A stretch of 64,000 bases of DNA from Parapedobacter soli (GTDB taxonomy: Bacteria; Bacteroidota; Bacteroidia; Sphingobacteriales; Sphingobacteriaceae): contig NZ_JAMXAY010000008.1 of the NCBI RefSeq assembly GCF_025460835.1, positions 1 through 64,000 on the forward strand. The letters run 5' to 3'. Under the pieces are notes generated by a model, which made no database searches, was not told the origin of the DNA, and worked only from the letters and a program-made list of their open reading frames with translations. Positions 45,801 through 54,553 of the stretch are shown here, piece after piece (the first letter of the stretch is position 1; every line of letters starts with the position of its first letter). A program made the translations under genes and the position numbers.

Positions 45801-46019
45801 GGTTTCGGGCGAAGAGTAGCCCACGAGAAAAAAGCGATCTTCGTAACCGAAGTCATGCCGCACGAATTGGGTATATTCACCCGGCGCAAGCGCCATACCG
45901 TCCGGTGAGCCGTCGTGCTGCCCAATTTGCCAGATGGTATGGTTTTGGCCGAACGTGAACTGCCCCATCGAGCACATGATGGCTACCAGAACGCTCGTAA
46001 CATACTTTTTTTTCTTCAT
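42861..46019 (-). pseudogene. GH92-family alpha-mannosidase interrupted by an in-frame TGA
   Basis: One reading frame of 1052 codons after a clear signal peptide (ending FTFGQNH), broken by a TGA at 44307-44309. Upstream (571 codons) lie an extra N-terminal galactose-binding-like domain (about 25-205, IWQIGQHDGSPDG), a linker, and the GH92 beta-sandwich (PADYVNTMMGTGHSRWMI). Downstream in the same frame come DFDAVRKHQRDVWNDLLARV and the catalytic part with YVEGNAWQLTYFVPQD and LGDEDQGQMSAWFVMSALGL. TGA replaces what is probably a Trp codon in KPFG-x-DFDAV, a TGG to TGA change. Without read-through, the truncated product lacks the catalytic half. A separate start at 44294 could make the C-terminal part but without signal peptide. 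No sign of further decay is visible, so the stop is recent or an error. Confidence 0.85.
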
Positions 46020-46033
46020 TTGTTAATCTCCAT

Positions 46034-47614
46034 TTACTCGGTATACCCCGGATTTGGTTCGAGCGCAGGGTTACGCTGCATCTCATCATCCGGGATAGGG
46101 TACAATAAATGGTCTTCCGTATAGGTGGCGTCAAAACTGTTATTATGCCCCACCACATCCACGAAGTTGATCTGCCCATTGTCAGTTACGGGGAATTGCC
46201 GTGTACGCTGAATATCAAACCATACATGGAATTCGAAAATCAGTTCACGCAACCGTTCCTTCCATACTTCGGCCACGAATTGCTGCGGCGTTAAACCGGC
46301 CAAACTCGCTTTGACCTGTTCGGCCGATTGTTTCCAATAGGCACGTGCCCGTACCTGAGACAGGTAGTCTATGGCCTCGGCCGTGACCCCTTCTGAGAGG
46401 GCGATGGATTCCGCGGCGATGAGCAGCACATTGGCATACGTATAAATGGGTAAATCCTTTTCTGATGTTGCCGTTTCAAATGCGGCCTGCTCGTCATACC
46501 AAAGGTACGGCGCTTTCTGAAAATTGACCACGGTACCGTCTTCCCGCGTAAACGAAGAATGGAAATACTGCTTCTCCTGTCCGCGCAAATCTTCGGTAGG
46601 GCTGTATGCAGCTAAAAGATCCGCCGTAGGCGCATAAGCATTGTTGGCGATGGCGTATTCCAGTTCGGGTGAAATATTCGTCGGGAACGCCCACTGTGCG
46701 TACCCTGAAGTAGCGATGCCCACCGTATACTCGAAATAATAGATGTGTTCGTTGGGCAGATAATCGGCCAACCGCGCTTTGTTATAGGCACTCGCTGTAG
46801 GAATCACGTTCCCCGCCCCATCCCGGTCATGTGACGTAAGGCTAAAGACACCGCCGTTGATCAATGAGCGGGCTTGCTGAGCGGCATCGGCGTAATGGTT
46901 GGCCTGGAGCGGATATCCGCTCATGGTAAGATATACCTCGGCGAGCAAGGCTGTGGCGATACCATGGGTAATACGGTTCCCGTTTCCGTCCATGGTCGTA
47001 TTGGGTAGGACACCTGCCTGCACGGCAAATCGAAGATCCTCTACGATTAAGGCATACACATCGCCGACGGCGGCACGCTCGACATATAGGTTCTCCAAGC
47101 TTTCGTAGGGCTCGGTGATCAACGGCACACCACCAAAGAAACGGACAAGGTAATAATAGTTCAATGCCCGGAAAAACCGTGCCTCGGCCAGTAGTTTATT
47201 GGCTTCCGCCTCGGCCAAGCCGGGTGTTGTGGGAACGTATTTGATGGCATTGTTCGCCCGTGATACGCCGAGGTAAAGATCCCGCCATATCCCGCCGAGA
47301 TAGCCCGACATATTGACCGCATTCATGGTTAGTTGCTGGGCATGTTGCACATGCACTTCCTGGCCCTTATATTCGTTATCGATCAGTCCAGAGGTATAGG
47401 GGCCGAACATGATCCGGGAACCGGAATACACCCCGCCGCTGAACAGCGAAGGCAATCCGGACCGGTAAAGTGCATTGACAGCGTTGTAGGCATGGTCTGA
47501 ATTTTTGAAAAACTGGCTGGGGGCTATCTCATCTTTCGGTATTTCCGTAAGAAAATCCGAGCAGGAAGTTGCCAACGCCCCTACGGCAACTATAATGGTG
47601 ATTAACTTCTTCAT
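46034..47614 (-). CDS. SusD/RagB-family nutrient-binding lipoprotein (locus D)
   Basis: A 526-residue surface lipoprotein, start MKKLITIIVAVGALATSCSD with Cys18. SDFLTEIPKDEIAPSQFF after the cysteine, FFRALNYYYLVRFFGGVPLI in the helical core, and ELIFEFHVWFDIQRTRQFPV and LYPIPDDEMQRNP near the C-terminus are standard SusD signatures. It captures the glycan that the upstream SusC imports; GH92 and mannose genes after it suggest an alpha-mannoside. It begins 18 bases after the SusC stop and ends 14 bases before the GH92 start, so these three genes are tightly coupled. Confidence 0.95.
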   Translation of the reverse strand: MKKLITIIVAVGALATSCSDFLTEIPKDEIAPSQFFKNSDHAYNAVNALYRSGLPSLFSGGVYSGSRIMFGPYTSGLIDNEYKGQEVHVQHAQQLTMNAVNMSGYLGGIWRDLYLGVSRANNAIKYVPTTPGLAEAEANKLLAEARFFRALNYYYLVRFFGGVPLITEPYESLENLYVERAAVGDVYALIVEDLRFAVQAGVLPNTTMDGNGNRITHGIATALLAEVYLTMSGYPLQANHYADAAQQARSLINGGVFSLTSHDRDGAGNVIPTASAYNKARLADYLPNEHIYYFEYTVGIATSGYAQWAFPTNISPELEYAIANNAYAPTADLLAAYSPTEDLRGQEKQYFHSSFTREDGTVVNFQKAPYLWYDEQAAFETATSEKDLPIYTYANVLLIAAESIALSEGVTAEAIDYLSQVRARAYWKQSAEQVKASLAGLTPQQFVAEVWKERLRELIFEFHVWFDIQRTRQFPVTDNGQINFVDVVGHNNSFDATYTEDHLLYPIPDDEMQRNPALEPNPGYTE

Positions 47615-47632
47615 AATCTCGTATATTATCGT

Positions 47633-50600
47633 TTAAAATTGGAAACTTGTGCCCACGGTGAACGTACGGGGATTGGGGTATTGATGGAAGAAAATATTCT
47701 GCCCCCACTGATTGCCTCCCCACGAGGTCGCTTCGGGATCATAGCCCTTAAAGTCGTCCGATTTGATTAGGAAGGCGTTCTGCACGCTCGCATAAATACG
47801 TAAACCTTTGATATTGAACCTATTGAGCAACGCACCACCGAAGTTATAACCCAACGAGACCAAGTTGCCCCGGATATAGGCCCCATCAGCCACCCAATGA
47901 TCATCCACCTCACTGTTCTGCCCTGTATATGGGCCGTTTCTGATCTGCTGGATCATGGTGTTCTGGTTATCTTCGGTCCAGCTGTCGTAGAGGGTAGCCG
48001 CCAGCCCGTTGGAATAGCCCGTCCGGTCTTCCATGGAGTGCGTGAATTGCTGCAGGATATCTACCCCAAACACGAATTGGACATCGACGGTGAGGTCGAA
48101 ATTTTTGTAACGTACGTTGTTTATAAAACTACCCATCCAGTCGGGAAGCCCGTTGCCGATGATCTGGCGCTCGCTGCTCCGCTTCGCCACACCCGGTATG
48201 GCGCCCACCGCCGCTGCTGCGTCTGCTTCATCCGTTCCCCAGGTGCCCAGGCGCCGATAGCCCCAGAACGAGCTGAGTGGCTCGCCTACACGTAGGATGG
48301 TTTGGCTGCCGGATACCCAGCCCGGCCCCGGGAAGATGTCTTCATCGTTTTCGCCCAGTGCCTCAATGCGATTCTTGTTGAAGTTGAAATTGAGCGTGGA
48401 CTGCCAGCCAAAAACGTCGTTTGCTGCCGGCGTACCGCTTACCATCAATTCCACGCCCCTATTGGAGACCGATCCGATATTGTCCCGCACACCTTGGAAG
48501 CCGGTCGATGTGGGGACAGGCTTGTCGAGGAGCAGGTCGGTGGTGAGCTTGTAATAATAGTCAAAGCTCGCGTTGAGACGGCGGTTGAACAATGCAAGGT
48601 CGAAACCGACGTCGAACTGATTGGTCTTCTCCCACTCCAGGTTGGGGTTGGGTAGCCGGTTGATGTAGCTTTGCGATACACGCGTGCCGTTAAGCAATGT
48701 TGTACTGGTGGATATGGTACCGAGTGACTGGTAGGTTGGGATTTCCGTGTTCCCGGTGATCCCGTAGCTCGAACGGATCTTGAGTTCGTCCAGCCCTGCG
48801 GCATCGCTCAGGAACGGTTCTTCGGAAAGCACCCACCCCAGACCCGCCGAAGGGAATATCCCGTACTTATTATTCTCGCCGAACCGGGAGGAGCCATCAA
48901 CACGGCCCGTCACGGTGAGCAAGTACCGGTTCTTGTAGCTATAGCTGCCACGCAGGAAGTACGAATTCATGGCCCATTTATCGTGCGAGGAGCCCGGTGC
49001 ACCGGGCTGGCTGGCCGATTGGATCGCGTTGAAGCGGAAGAAGTCGTCTGCAAAACCCTGCGCAGTAATCCAGTTGCCTTGGTAAACGCGCTGTTGCCAG
49101 CTTAAACCCAATACGGAGTTGATACGATGGTCGCCGATTTCGGTGTTGTAGTTGAGGTAGGTTTCTTCCTGCCAATAAAACGACTGCTGGTTTTCCAGCC
49201 GGGCAGAGCCCAACGGTGCCGAAATATTGATTAAGTCGGTGGGACTGTACTCCTGGATATTCGTATCGTGTTTGTCAAAACCGAACTGCGTGCGCAGATC
49301 CAATCCCGGCAGGATATGGAATGTCAAGTAGGCATTACCGAACAGCTGCTGCCGCTTGCGGATGCGATCTTGTGTCTCCAGTACGTGTACGGGATTGGGT
49401 ATGGCTTCAAGCCCATACAAATCGGTAATCATACTGCTATTGGACCACGTGCCATCCGGAAATTTCACGGGGAATATCGGTGGCATCTCCAGCATGGATC
49501 GCCGGGGCATCTGATGGCCCCCACCTTCTTCCGTTTCATTATCGCGGGTGTAATTAGCCAGTAGATTGACGCCCAGCGACAACCAGTTTTTCGGTTTCGC
49601 GTCATAGGCAACTTTACCATTTATCCGCTCCAGATCGCTGCGGAGCATAATACCCTGCATGTCGGCATAGTTGAGAAACGCGCCGAACGAGGAATTGTCG
49701 CCCTTGGTCTGCACGGAAAACTGGTGGTTATGCGACATCGCTGTCCGAGTGGCCTCCTCCTGCCAGTCCGTATCGTACAGGGGGTTGCCCTGTGCATCGA
49801 ATAAACTTGGGTCGTTGCGCGTGAAAGCGGGTATGTCACTGCTACGGTATTTCGAGTGGTTGGCAAACCCGCGCTCCAGCACTTCCATGAATTCAGTAGC
49901 GTTAAGTACATCAAGTTTTCGTGGCAGCACTCCTACGTTCATGAACCCTTCATATCCTACAATCGTTCCGCCGACACTTGCACCCCTCCGGGTGGTGATT
50001 AGGACGACCCCATTCGCGCCCCGCGCACCGTAGATGGCGGTAGAAGAGGCGTCTTTGAGCACCTCCATGCGTTCTATGTCATTGGGGTTCAGAAATTGAA
50101 TGTTTTCCATCACCACGCCATCAACCACGAACAAGGGATTGGACGACGAATTGATGGTACCCAATCCACGGATGAGGATGCGGGGACTGCTTGTTGGCGA
50201 GCCCGAGTTTAGAAAAACATTTACACCGGCAACCCGCCCTTTCATGCCCTGCAAGGCATTGGTGACTGGCGCTTGTAACAGTTCATCGCCCGATACCACC
50301 CCAACGGAACCGGTTAAATCCGATTTCCGTTGTGTACCGTAACCGACCACGACCACTTCTTCCAATTGCTGATCGACTGGCAAAAGCAATACGTCGATGG
50401 GCTGATCAGATTCCACGGGCACTTCTTGGGTTTCATAGCCGAGATAGTTAAAAACAAGGATTGCTACCGCAGATGGCACTTCGATACTGAATCGACCCGA
50501 TTGGTCGGTAGTCGTACCGGTGTTACCTCCTTTTAATTGGATGCTTACCCCTTGTAAAATCGGATTGTTCTGCGATGCGTCGGCCGACCGGACCGTGCCC

Positions 50601-50680
50601 GTAGCGATGAAGCTGCTCTGTGCCCGGCTCGTCCACGGCAAGCAAGCCAGCATCATGACAAAAAGCCATGCGACCCGCAT
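47633..50680 (-). CDS. SusC/RagA-family TonB-dependent outer-membrane transporter (locus D)
   Basis: A 1015-residue outer-membrane transporter and first gene of locus D. Signal peptide 1-20 (ending WTSRAQSS), beta-sandwich (about 24-105), TonB-box-like LEEVVVVGYG, plug (about 115-230, with PLFVVDGVVMEN and MEVLKDASSTAIYGARGANG) and barrel to a C-terminal phenylalanine (TFTVGTSFQF). It would import alpha-mannan or N-glycan fragments with the SusD encoded next. The 237-base gap to the divergent GntR gene holds several palindromes and back-to-back -7 boxes; its own likely box, TACATTTG on the minus strand at 50859-50852, would give a leader of about 165 bases. Confidence 0.95.
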   Translation of the reverse strand: MRVAWLFVMMLACLPWTSRAQSSFIATGTVRSADASQNNPILQGVSIQLKGGNTGTTTDQSGRFSIEVPSAVAILVFNYLGYETQEVPVESDQPIDVLLLPVDQQLEEVVVVGYGTQRKSDLTGSVGVVSGDELLQAPVTNALQGMKGRVAGVNVFLNSGSPTSSPRILIRGLGTINSSSNPLFVVDGVVMENIQFLNPNDIERMEVLKDASSTAIYGARGANGVVLITTRRGASVGGTIVGYEGFMNVGVLPRKLDVLNATEFMEVLERGFANHSKYRSSDIPAFTRNDPSLFDAQGNPLYDTDWQEEATRTAMSHNHQFSVQTKGDNSSFGAFLNYADMQGIMLRSDLERINGKVAYDAKPKNWLSLGVNLLANYTRDNETEEGGGHQMPRRSMLEMPPIFPVKFPDGTWSNSSMITDLYGLEAIPNPVHVLETQDRIRKRQQLFGNAYLTFHILPGLDLRTQFGFDKHDTNIQEYSPTDLINISAPLGSARLENQQSFYWQEETYLNYNTEIGDHRINSVLGLSWQQRVYQGNWITAQGFADDFFRFNAIQSASQPGAPGSSHDKWAMNSYFLRGSYSYKNRYLLTVTGRVDGSSRFGENNKYGIFPSAGLGWVLSEEPFLSDAAGLDELKIRSSYGITGNTEIPTYQSLGTISTSTTLLNGTRVSQSYINRLPNPNLEWEKTNQFDVGFDLALFNRRLNASFDYYYKLTTDLLLDKPVPTSTGFQGVRDNIGSVSNRGVELMVSGTPAANDVFGWQSTLNFNFNKNRIEALGENDEDIFPGPGWVSGSQTILRVGEPLSSFWGYRRLGTWGTDEADAAAAVGAIPGVAKRSSERQIIGNGLPDWMGSFINNVRYKNFDLTVDVQFVFGVDILQQFTHSMEDRTGYSNGLAATLYDSWTEDNQNTMIQQIRNGPYTGQNSEVDDHWVADGAYIRGNLVSLGYNFGGALLNRFNIKGLRIYASVQNAFLIKSDDFKGYDPEATSWGGNQWGQNIFFHQYPNPRTFTVGTSFQF

Positions 50681-50748
50681 TTTTTTTGTCTTTAGGATAG
50701 TTGGATTTTGTACTATAACTGATAATAATTGGTGATAATTAAAAAATA

Positions 50749-50785
50749 ATTATGTACACACATAATAGATAATCTATATTAGATT
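50749..50785. promoter_or_regulatory. Cluster of overlapping palindromes upstream of SusC (locus D)
   Basis: ATTATGT-ACAC-ACATAAT (50749-50766) is an inverted repeat with perfect 7-base arms. It touches TAGATAATCTA (50766-50776), which overlaps AATCTA-TAT-TAGATT (50771-50785), arms of six. They lie between the likely SusC transcription start and its ATG, so they may be operators or form leader structure. Confidence 0.45.
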
Positions 50786-50838
50786 CACGGATATCTTGGT
50801 TAATCACATAAAATAAAGGCCATTAAATAAATGTATAT

Positions 50839-50867
50839 ATGTATATACATACAAATGTATAACTTTG
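50839..50867. promoter_or_regulatory. HutC/GntR-type operator flanking back-to-back promoters
   Basis: ATGTATATACAT (50839-50850) is a perfect palindrome fitting the GTnTAnAC pattern of HutC-type GntR operators. Next to it a minus-strand -7 box TACATTTG (50859-50852, for SusC) abuts a plus-strand -7 box TAACTTTG (50860-50867, for gntR). The regulator at 50918 could thus control both directions. Confidence 0.55.
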
Positions 50868-50917
50868 TTTTTAAACACCAAATCATTTTTTTAAATTAGC
50901 TTACATTTTTATCCATT

Positions 50918-51667
50918 ATGACAAAGTTGAATTTCAAGATCGACCATAAGAGTCCGATCCCCCTGCACGTACAAGCGGAAAATCTGTTGCGGAAACTGAT
51001 TGAGACTCCGGAGTACCAGGAGGGTAAGCTTTTGCCCAACGAGATTGACCTTGCCAAGCGGCTGGCCATTTCGCGGGCCACGTTACGGCAGGCCATCAAC
51101 AAGCTTGTTTTTGAGGAGCTTTTGGAACGGAAGAAGGGGGTCGGCACGAAGGCCGTTAAGAAGCGTTTCAGCTCGCGGTCCAACAACTGGCTCAGTTTCT
51201 CGCAGGAGATGGCCGCGCGGGGCATTCCGATCAAGAATTTCGAGCTTCACATCTCTTGGGAGGTCCCCAATGAAGGATTAGTGAATTTCTTCGGTATTGC
51301 CCCCGATCAAAAGATCCTGAAGCTCGAACGTGTGCGCGGCGGAACGGAGGGTCCGTTCGTCTACTTCGTTTCCTATTTCCACCCCCGCATAGGTCTTACC
51401 GGCGACGAGGATTTCAAGCGGCCGCTTTATGACATCCTGGAAACCGACCACCATACGGTGGCGGATTTATCAAAGGAAGAGATCAGTGCCACGGTGGCGG
51501 ATAAATTCCTTGCAAACAAATTGGAGACGCAGGTCGGCGCCGCCATACTCTTCCGCAAACGGCACGTATTTGACCAAGCCGATCGTCCGTTGGAATTTAA
51601 CCTGGGGTATTACAAAGCGGATAGTTTTATATATACGGTAGAAAGCAGGCGGCAGGGCACGCGCTAA
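50918..51667 (+). CDS. GntR-family transcriptional regulator, HutC subfamily (UTRA domain)
   Basis: A 249-residue cytoplasmic regulator. The N-terminal winged helix (about 8-75) reads IPLHVQAENLLRKLIETPEY, then LPNEIDLAKRLAISRATLRQ and LERKKGVGTKAV, all standard for GntR proteins. The UTRA ligand domain (about 95-245) has PDQKILKLERVRGG and the final EFNLGYYKADSFIYTVESRR. HutC-type members usually bind a small metabolite such as a sugar phosphate and release DNA. It is divergent from locus D, with a matching palindrome at 50839-50850, so repression of SusC, relieved by a mannose-derived signal, is a reasonable model. Direct evidence is lacking. Confidence 0.92.
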   Translation: MTKLNFKIDHKSPIPLHVQAENLLRKLIETPEYQEGKLLPNEIDLAKRLAISRATLRQAINKLVFEELLERKKGVGTKAVKKRFSSRSNNWLSFSQEMAARGIPIKNFELHISWEVPNEGLVNFFGIAPDQKILKLERVRGGTEGPFVYFVSYFHPRIGLTGDEDFKRPLYDILETDHHTVADLSKEEISATVADKFLANKLETQVGAAILFRKRHVFDQADRPLEFNLGYYKADSFIYTVESRRQGTR

Positions 51668-51687
51668 ACCCGTGCCCCTGCTGCCGC
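51649..51687. terminator. Convergent hairpin between gntR and the GH2 gene
   Basis: GCGGCAG-GGCACG (51649-51661) pairs with CGTGCC (51671-51676) and CTGCCGC (51681-51687), with a four-base bulge. It overlaps the last codons of gntR. There is no T-run, so it may slow rather than stop polymerase. Confidence 0.4.
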
Positions 51688-51703
51688 GTTACTGCTTTGG
51701 ATC

Positions 51704-53563
51704 TCAATCCACCGTTATCTGATACAATTGCTGATGCCACTCGTTCAATTCGGCTTCAGGCATCTTAACCACTTCGCGGTCGTACGTCATCAACCCGTTG
51801 GTTTCTATCTCCACATCGGTGGTCTGTGTGTATACCGCAGCAGAGAGGCCCAAGGGTATCAACCGGGCCAGGTCTTTAACCAATCCGCTATAGCGGCGTT
51901 TTAGCTCATCGGTGTTCTTGAAACTTTGGTATCCCCAGTTGTCTTTATCCTGCCAGGTATGCCCCTCTACGGGAAGCCCCAAGCCACCGAATTCACCAAG
52001 TACCAAGATCCGTGTATCGCCGTATAGCTCGGGGCGTGGCATTACGGCATCCGGGTAGTTGTGGATATCCATGATATGGCCGGTTTCGTAAAAGTTGCCA
52101 CCACTGGCGCTATTCACTAGGCGCGACGGATCGTAGGCCATCGTCCATTCGGTGATTTCTTCGGTTTTAAACTGACCCCAAGCTTCGTTGAAAGGAACCC
52201 ATACCACGATGCTGGGGAAATTATACAGGGCATCCATGATTGCCTTCCATTCCTTCCGATAGATCGCTTCCGACTGGGCACTGCGGTCTTTGTCGTGCTG
52301 GCGGCCCGACGTAATCCCTGGTCGCATATCCCAATGATTACCGCCGAGGTCGCCGCTAGGCATGTCTTGCCAAACCAATAAGCCCAGTTGATCGCAGTGG
52401 TAATACCAGCGTGCCGGTTCCACTTTGATATGCTTGCGGATCATGTTGAAGCCCATGTCTTTGGTCTTCTCAACATCATAACGCAGCGCTTCGTCTGTGG
52501 GTGCCGTATATAAGCCATCCGGCCACCAGCCTTGATCGAGCGGACCGTATTGGAATACGAACTCATTGTTAAGCAGCATCCGCTGTATGCCTTTTGCGTC
52601 CTTAGCCATCGATATCTTTCGCATGGCAAAGTACGATTCGATTTCATCTACCACTTTCCCTCTGCGCAAGACTGCCACTTTGAGGTCGTACAACGATGGC
52701 GATGTGGGCGACCACAATTGGGCATTGTTGATTTTCAACGTAGCTTCATTGCCTGCTGCCACCATTTCTTCGGCCACCTTTGCCCCGTTTTTCCATGCAG
52801 ATATCCGCACTTGGTCGCCTTCGCGCGCGCCTTCCACCACGGTTTGTACGGCCAGCGTACCCCGATCGATATCAGATGTATGTTTAGTCGCGGTGATGTG
52901 GGTTTCGGGCACCCCCTCAATCCACACGGTTTGCCAGATGCCGGTTACTGGCGTATACCAAATGCCATGCGGACGGACCACCTGTTTGCCATTTGGTTGC
53001 GGACCTTCATTCGTGGGGTCCCACACACCCACAACAATTTCCTGTTTGGCCCCCTTAGCTAAATAGGGGGTGATGTCGATGGAAAAAGGATCGTATCCTC
53101 CTTCGTGCGAACCTGCCTTTTGGCCATTGACATACACCTCACTCTGCCAATCGACAGCACCGAAATGCAGGAGTACCTGTTGCTTGCGGATTTTCTTATC
53201 CAACACCACGGTACGCCGGTACCACAGGGAGCTATCCTTACCCACGGTCTTCCCTACACCCGAAAGTGCCGACTCCACGGCAAAGGGGACTAGGATTTGA
53301 CCATCGAAATTGCCAGGTGCGGCCCCCAGCTTACCGGGTACGATGGCATAGTCCCAAAGACCATTGAGGTTTTGCCACTCTTCGCGCACCATTTGGGGCC
53401 TGGGATATTCAGGCAGGGGGTTGGCCACATTGATATTGTTAACCCAAGGCGATTTGATTTTATCACCTACAGGTTGCCAGGCCTGCGGCTCTTGTGCGGC
53501 TAACCGTCCGAATTGTAAGCAGGACAAGAAGAGAAGAATTGAATAACTAATTTTTTTCATCAT
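51704..53563 (-). CDS. GH2-family beta-glycosidase (beta-galactosidase/glucuronidase type), secreted
   Basis: A 619-residue exported enzyme (signal peptide about 1-24, ending GRLAAQEP). The sugar-binding jelly roll (about 55-215) has [13 protein letters not shown] and [12 protein letters not shown], an immunoglobulin-like domain follows (215-330), and a TIM barrel covers 330-600. The acid/base glutamate is in [13 protein letters not shown] near residue 452 and the nucleophile glutamate in [11 protein letters not shown] near 522. [21 protein letters not shown] is a conserved barrel segment. This short, three-domain form is common in Bacteroidota and covers beta-galactosidases, glucuronidases and mannosidases, so the substrate is uncertain. 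It is a single gene next to the mannan locus; a beta-mannosidase or galactosidase acting on N-glycan ends would fit. Confidence 0.9.
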   Translation of the reverse strand: MMKKISYSILLFLSCLQFGRLAAQEPQAWQPVGDKIKSPWVNNINVANPLPEYPRPQMVREEWQNLNGLWDYAIVPGKLGAAPGNFDGQILVPFAVESALSGVGKTVGKDSSLWYRRTVVLDKKIRKQQVLLHFGAVDWQSEVYVNGQKAGSHEGGYDPFSIDITPYLAKGAKQEIVVGVWDPTNEGPQPNGKQVVRPHGIWYTPVTGIWQTVWIEGVPETHITATKHTSDIDRGTLAVQTVVEGAREGDQVRISAWKNGAKVAEEMVAAGNEATLKINNAQLWSPTSPSLYDLKVAVLRRGKVVDEIESYFAMRKISMAKDAKGIQRMLLNNEFVFQYGPLDQGWWPDGLYTAPTDEALRYDVEKTKDMGFNMIRKHIKVEPARWYYHCDQLGLLVWQDMPSGDLGGNHWDMRPGITSGRQHDKDRSAQSEAIYRKEWKAIMDALYNFPSIVVWVPFNEAWGQFKTEEITEWTMAYDPSRLVNSASGGNFYETGHIMDIHNYPDAVMPRPELYGDTRILVLGEFGGLGLPVEGHTWQDKDNWGYQSFKNTDELKRRYSGLVKDLARLIPLGLSAAVYTQTTDVEIETNGLMTYDREVVKMPEAELNEWHQQLYQITVD

Positions 53564-53849
53564 TGTTATGTTTTAATATGTTGACTCCACACCAGCGAAG
53601 ATATGGACAATGTCCCGGTTTTCCGTCTCAATATTTCGATATTATGTCTTAGCAATACTACTGCACACACCTGTTTGCCTCAAGCCATGATTTCTATACA
53701 TTTTAATTTCTTTTGGAATAAAATAGGAAAAGAGCGAAAATAACTTTTACCTTCGCCCAATAGGTGATTCTCCTCCAACAAAGCGATCCATTAAATTCCG
53801 AGTCGGCAAAACGAATCTCGAAGACAATCTGATAAATCATAATAAAGCT

Positions 53850-54512
53850 ATGTTCAAAAAACAATTAAATAACCCTGCGCTAAAAATAAGTTTCGAAAAA
53901 ATCCTTAAAGGCAATGCCGAATGGGTTCAACAGGTGGAGGAAGATACCAGTGGGAAACTGAAGCAACTGGCGGAGGGGCAACATCCCGAGCTGCTGTGGA
54001 TCGGTTGTGCCGATAGCCGTGTGCCGGCAAACCAGATTACGAATACCCAGCCCGGCGAAGTTTTCGTACACCGTAACATTGCCAATATGTGCGTGCATTC
54101 AGACATGAACATGCTTAGCGTGCTTGACTACGCGGTAAACGTATTGAAGGTAAAGCACATCGTTGTAGCGGGGCATTACGGTTGCGGCGGCGTGGGCGCT
54201 GCATTGAGCCGCCAGCAATTCGGCATCATCGACAACTGGCTTTGCCACATCAAAGATGTATACCGTTTCCATAGCGAGGAGATTGACGCCATAACGGATG
54301 AAAAGCAAAAAGTAAACCGGTTGGTTGAGCTCAATGTGGCTGAACAGGTTTTCAACCTGTGCACCACCTCGATTGTACAGAACGCATGGAAGGAACGCGA
54401 TGACCTGGCCGTACATGGCATGGTTATCGACATCTCTACCGGCAAATTGATCGACCTCGATATCACGTTTACGGATAGTTTGGGTCTTGGCAAAGTGTTT
54501 GCTTTCAAATAA
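53850..54512 (+). CDS. Beta-class carbonic anhydrase
   Basis: A 220-residue cytoplasmic zinc enzyme that interconverts carbon dioxide and bicarbonate. The zinc ligands are Cys53 in IGCADSRVP, His109 and Cys112 in AGHYGCGGVG, and the Asp55-Arg57 dyad of the family is present. The length and the absence of a signal peptide are normal. It likely supplies bicarbonate to carboxylases. It is a single gene, with the pruA gene converging on it across a strong bidirectional terminator. The 286 bases before it contain no other gene. Confidence 0.95.
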   Translation: MFKKQLNNPALKISFEKILKGNAEWVQQVEEDTSGKLKQLAEGQHPELLWIGCADSRVPANQITNTQPGEVFVHRNIANMCVHSDMNMLSVLDYAVNVLKVKHIVVAGHYGCGGVGAALSRQQFGIIDNWLCHIKDVYRFHSEEIDAITDEKQKVNRLVELNVAEQVFNLCTTSIVQNAWKERDDLAVHGMVIDISTGKLIDLDITFTDSLGLGKVFAFK

Positions 54513-54515
54513 AAA

Positions 54516-54551
54516 AAGAAGGGCATCTGCCGGTTGGTAGATGCCCTTCTT
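54516..54551. terminator. Bidirectional terminator between carbonic anhydrase and pruA
   Basis: A 16-base stem, AAGAAGGGCATCTGCC (54516-54531) with GGTAGATGCCCTTCTT (54536-54551), holds one G-T pair and a GGTT loop. The A-run before it gives a T-run on the minus strand, so it can serve both convergent genes. The best terminator in the window. Confidence 0.9.
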
Positions 54552-54553
54552 CC

